DNA from: Desulfitobacterium sp038181555
GTDB taxonomy: Bacteria > Bacillota > Desulfitobacteriia > Desulfitobacteriales > Desulfitobacteriaceae
Direction: 5' to 3'
DNA length: 64,000 nt
Assembly (NCBI RefSeq): GCF_038181555.1
Contig: NZ_JBBWUA010000006.1
Location: forward strand, 62,001-126,000
Made by a program: the position numbers and the translations under genes. The first letter of the stretch is position 1. The number at the start of each line of letters is the position of its first letter. The notes beneath the pieces were generated by a model. The model saw nothing but the letters and a program-made list of their open reading frames with translations. It had not been told where the DNA came from and made no database searches. Of this stretch, positions 61,910 through 64,000 are shown in pieces.

Positions 61910-64000
61910 ATGATTAATAGGTATTCATCAAGGCGTAGCAAATTGAGTCAAGCTTTTCTTAACGAAAAACTTAAGAATGCTGTGAGTTATGATCGGATTG
62001 CCGGATATTTCTGCTCATCTATCCTAGAAATCGCTGGGGAGAGTATAGAAAATGTCGATGGCAAGGTTAGGATCATTTGTAATTCCTCCCTGAATGCGGA
62101 AGATGTCGAAACCGCAGTCTATGCAAATCATAGAATGAAGCAGGAGTGGTGTGAGTATTTACCGGAAGAAAAGTATTCGGATGAGAACTCCGCTCTTCGA
62201 TTAAGAAAGCTTCATGCATTGTTGTCATCGGGGAAACTTGAAATAAAGGTCATGCCCGATGAGATCTATGGGCTGATGCATGGCAAAGCAGGTGTTATAA
62301 CTTATGGGAATGGAAATAAAACTTCCTTTTTAGGGAGTATTAATGAAACTAAAAGTGCCTATACCGTGAATTACGAAATGCTTTGGGAGGATGACAGTCC
62401 GGAAGCTACGGCTTGGGTCCAGGAAGAATTTGATTTCTTCTGGAACAGTAGATATGCGGTTAATCTCTGTGATTTTGTAATTTCCGATATTGACAGGATT
62501 TCTAAGCGTGTTGTTATCCCCCTGAAGGATTGGCGCGATGATAGCGATGACGCTGTGCCAGCTGTGGCAGTGGAGGATACGGTTTACCGTCGTGACTTTG
62601 GTCTATGGGAGCATCAAAAATACTTTGTTGAGCTCGCTTTTAGGGAACATAAACAAAAAGGTGGTGCTCGTTTTCTATTAGCGGATATGGTTGGGCTGGG
62701 GAAAACGATTCAGCTTGCTATGTCCGCCAAACTAATGGCCTTATATGGGGATAAGCCTGTTTTAATCATCGTACCTAAAACGCTAACTTATCAGTGGCAA
62801 GAGGAACTAAAAACCTTACTAGATATGCCTAGTGCTGTCTGGACTGGCCGAGGCTGGATTGATGAAAACGGCTACGAGTACCCTGCTGATAGCAATCGGA
62901 GTATTTTAAAATGCCCTCGCCGTGTGGGTATTATTTCGCAAGGAATGATTACTAGGAAATCCGAGACAGCTGAATTGTTAAAACAACTGAAATATGAATG
63001 CGTTATTCTTGATGAGGCACACAGGGCTAGGAGAACAAATGCTGCCAAGGATCCAGACATGCATAAAGCGCAGCCTAATAATTTGTTGGCTTTTTTAAAT
63101 GAGATTACCTTTCAGACGAAAAGCTTATTACTTGCCACCGCGACCCCGGTTCAGATCAATCCAATCGAAGTCTTTGACTTATTGCATGCATTGTCTTTGC
63201 CGAATGAGGCTACCAAAGTATTGGGAGATAAGCACAGTGTCTGGAGAAGAAGGCCTCAAACCGCTTTGAACTATATATCCGGTAATGTGGATGTTCCTAC
63301 TTTAGAATCGGAAGTGTGGGAGATAATCCGGAATCCGTTTCCCCAGAAAAGCGAGAATAACCGCCGTATTGAAATTATCCGCAATCAATTGGATATTACT
63401 GATGATACATTTGTTTTGCCGCAAAGCATGTATTCAGAACTGCGCTTAGCCCAGAAACAGAAAATAAAAGAGTTATACTTTGACGATAGCTTTGTGCAAA
63501 ACCATAATCCTTATATCCGGTCGATTATCCGTAGAACTAGAAAGTTTTTAGAAGAAACTATTAACAAAGAAACAGGGGAATATTATCTAGAAAAGATCGA
63601 GGTTGAACTCTTTGGTGAAAATGATAAAGAGGCTCTTGAACTTATGGGGTATTTGTATCAAGCATATACAACCGCTGAGGAATTTTGCTCCTTGCTTTCT
63701 TCGCGCGTCAAAGGCGGAGGTTTTATGTCAACATTGATGCTGAGACGGATCGGTAGCACCATGCTTGCCGGTGAAAATACGGCAAAGAAGATGCTCGCTT
63801 GGACCGCAGAGGGAAAAGAACGCCTTAGAGACTTGTATGAAGATCTTTTCGATGAGGATGATGAAGATAATGAAGAAAGACGCAGTGAAATTAAAGAGCT
63901 TACCATAGAGGAAGTACGTTGCTTAGAAAAATTAGTAAAGGTTTTAAAAAATAATAAAGATACGGATCCTAAATATGAAAAAGTGTTGGATATTCTGCAA
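61910..64000 (+). CDS. PLD-like plus SNF2/SF2 helicase (partial, runs off the window)
   Basis: 697 codons are visible and the frame is open at the window end. ATG 61910 follows AAGTAGGTGAG. Residues about 1-190 are a PLD-type domain with HGK near 124-126 and GSINETKSAYTVNYE completing an HxK...N signature. A SNF2-type helicase follows: ADMVGLGKTIQL near 258-269, LIIVPKTL, motif II LDEAHRARR near 366-374 and ATATPVQ for motif III; the second RecA domain lies beyond the window. An acidic coiled segment (EDLFDEDDEDNEERR) is near 645. DUF1156/DUF499 loci regularly encode such a helicase, which should be the DNA-acting arm of the system. Confidence 0.88.
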   Translation, partial: MINRYSSRRSKLSQAFLNEKLKNAVSYDRIAGYFCSSILEIAGESIENVDGKVRIICNSSLNAEDVETAVYANHRMKQEWCEYLPEEKYSDENSALRLRKLHALLSSGKLEIKVMPDEIYGLMHGKAGVITYGNGNKTSFLGSINETKSAYTVNYEMLWEDDSPEATAWVQEEFDFFWNSRYAVNLCDFVISDIDRISKRVVIPLKDWRDDSDDAVPAVAVEDTVYRRDFGLWEHQKYFVELAFREHKQKGGARFLLADMVGLGKTIQLAMSAKLMALYGDKPVLIIVPKTLTYQWQEELKTLLDMPSAVWTGRGWIDENGYEYPADSNRSILKCPRRVGIISQGMITRKSETAELLKQLKYECVILDEAHRARRTNAAKDPDMHKAQPNNLLAFLNEITFQTKSLLLATATPVQINPIEVFDLLHALSLPNEATKVLGDKHSVWRRRPQTALNYISGNVDVPTLESEVWEIIRNPFPQKSENNRRIEIIRNQLDITDDTFVLPQSMYSELRLAQKQKIKELYFDDSFVQNHNPYIRSIIRRTRKFLEETINKETGEYYLEKIEVELFGENDKEALELMGYLYQAYTTAEEFCSLLSSRVKGGGFMSTLMLRRIGSTMLAGENTAKKMLAWTAEGKERLRDLYEDLFDEDDEDNEERRSEIKELTIEEVRCLEKLVKVLKNNKDTDPKYEKVLDILQ

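Noticed and set aside
46055..64000. Class 1 DISARM
   Set aside because: A SNF2 helicase, a methylase, a PLD domain and DUF1998 are all present, but the helicase and DUF1998 are in one chain, the methylase is of the DUF1156 type, PLD is fused to SNF2, and DUF499/DUF3780 are not DISARM genes.
54657..64000. BREX system
   Set aside because: No PglZ-type phosphatase, BrxL protease or BrxA/B genes are visible; the ATPase is DUF499, not BrxC-like by its opening motifs.
1..64000. CRISPR arrays, tRNA, rRNA and complete insertion sequences
   Set aside because: Looked for by eye; no regularly spaced repeats, cloverleaf or transposase gene was seen. A computed scan could still find a weak case.

Overview
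The window looks like a chromosomal stretch of a low- to mid-GC, spore-former-type Firmicute, most likely a clostridial Peptococcales organism such as Desulfitobacterium or Desulfosporosinus. This is inferred from strong AGGAGG-type ribosome sites, T-box control, cell-wall-binding-repeat (CWB2) exoproteins, a 12-TM LuxR regulator and a dCACHE/GGDEF/HD-GYP sensor. No rRNA, tRNA or species marker is present to settle it. Ordinary chromosomal genes (about 10.8-39.3 kb) are flanked by two accessory blocks rich in anti-phage genes.

Block 1 (1-10.6 kb) holds an AIPR-family protein with an added S1-like domain, a lone 1325-residue SF1 helicase with a C-terminal PLD nuclease and zinc ribbons (architecture of single-gene Mokosh type II), and a compact four-gene operon. 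That operon encodes a Pycsar-type membrane effector, two different class III nucleotide cyclases and an Mrr-type endonuclease. The two-cyclase plus nuclease layout is the most unusual feature of the window. Related imperfect direct repeats at about 1.7 and 10.5 kb bracket the helicase and cyclase modules and look like recombinase sites. A 5' remnant of a group IIC intron sits directly after an intrinsic terminator between them.

The middle (10.8-39.3 kb) carries: a UbiB-like kinase, ABC-2 transporter and methyltransferase in one minus-strand operon; acetyltransferases; two secreted CWB2 proteins, one with a cysteine-peptidase-like tail and one with a VanY-type M15 peptidase; an iron alcohol dehydrogenase; a c-di-GMP sensor; a YetF-type membrane protein; a LuxR membrane regulator; a group of membrane or lipoprotein genes; a stand-alone trpB under its own promoter and Trp T-box; a patatin; and a TetR/DHA2 efflux pair with a clear palindromic operator. 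Region 39.3-45.5 kb is transitional, with decayed genes, a WYL/HTH-like regulator, a PPP-type phosphatase, a PGN_0703-type nuclease and a tandem gamma-glutamylcyclotransferase-like protein.

Block 2 (46.0 kb to the window end) is a long plus-strand defence locus. A 1166-residue protein of unknown function ends in two helix-hairpin-helix modules resembling the RNA polymerase alpha C-terminal domain, joined by five octapeptide repeats. It overlaps a 1581-residue DEAD/DEAH helicase-DUF1998 protein (DruE-like). After a 365-bp gap with a perfect palindrome come a DUF499 ATPase, DUF3780, a DUF1156 adenine methylase, an EVE-like reader and a PLD-SNF2 helicase cut by the window edge. The last group fits the helicase-methylase-ATPase class of modification-based defence.
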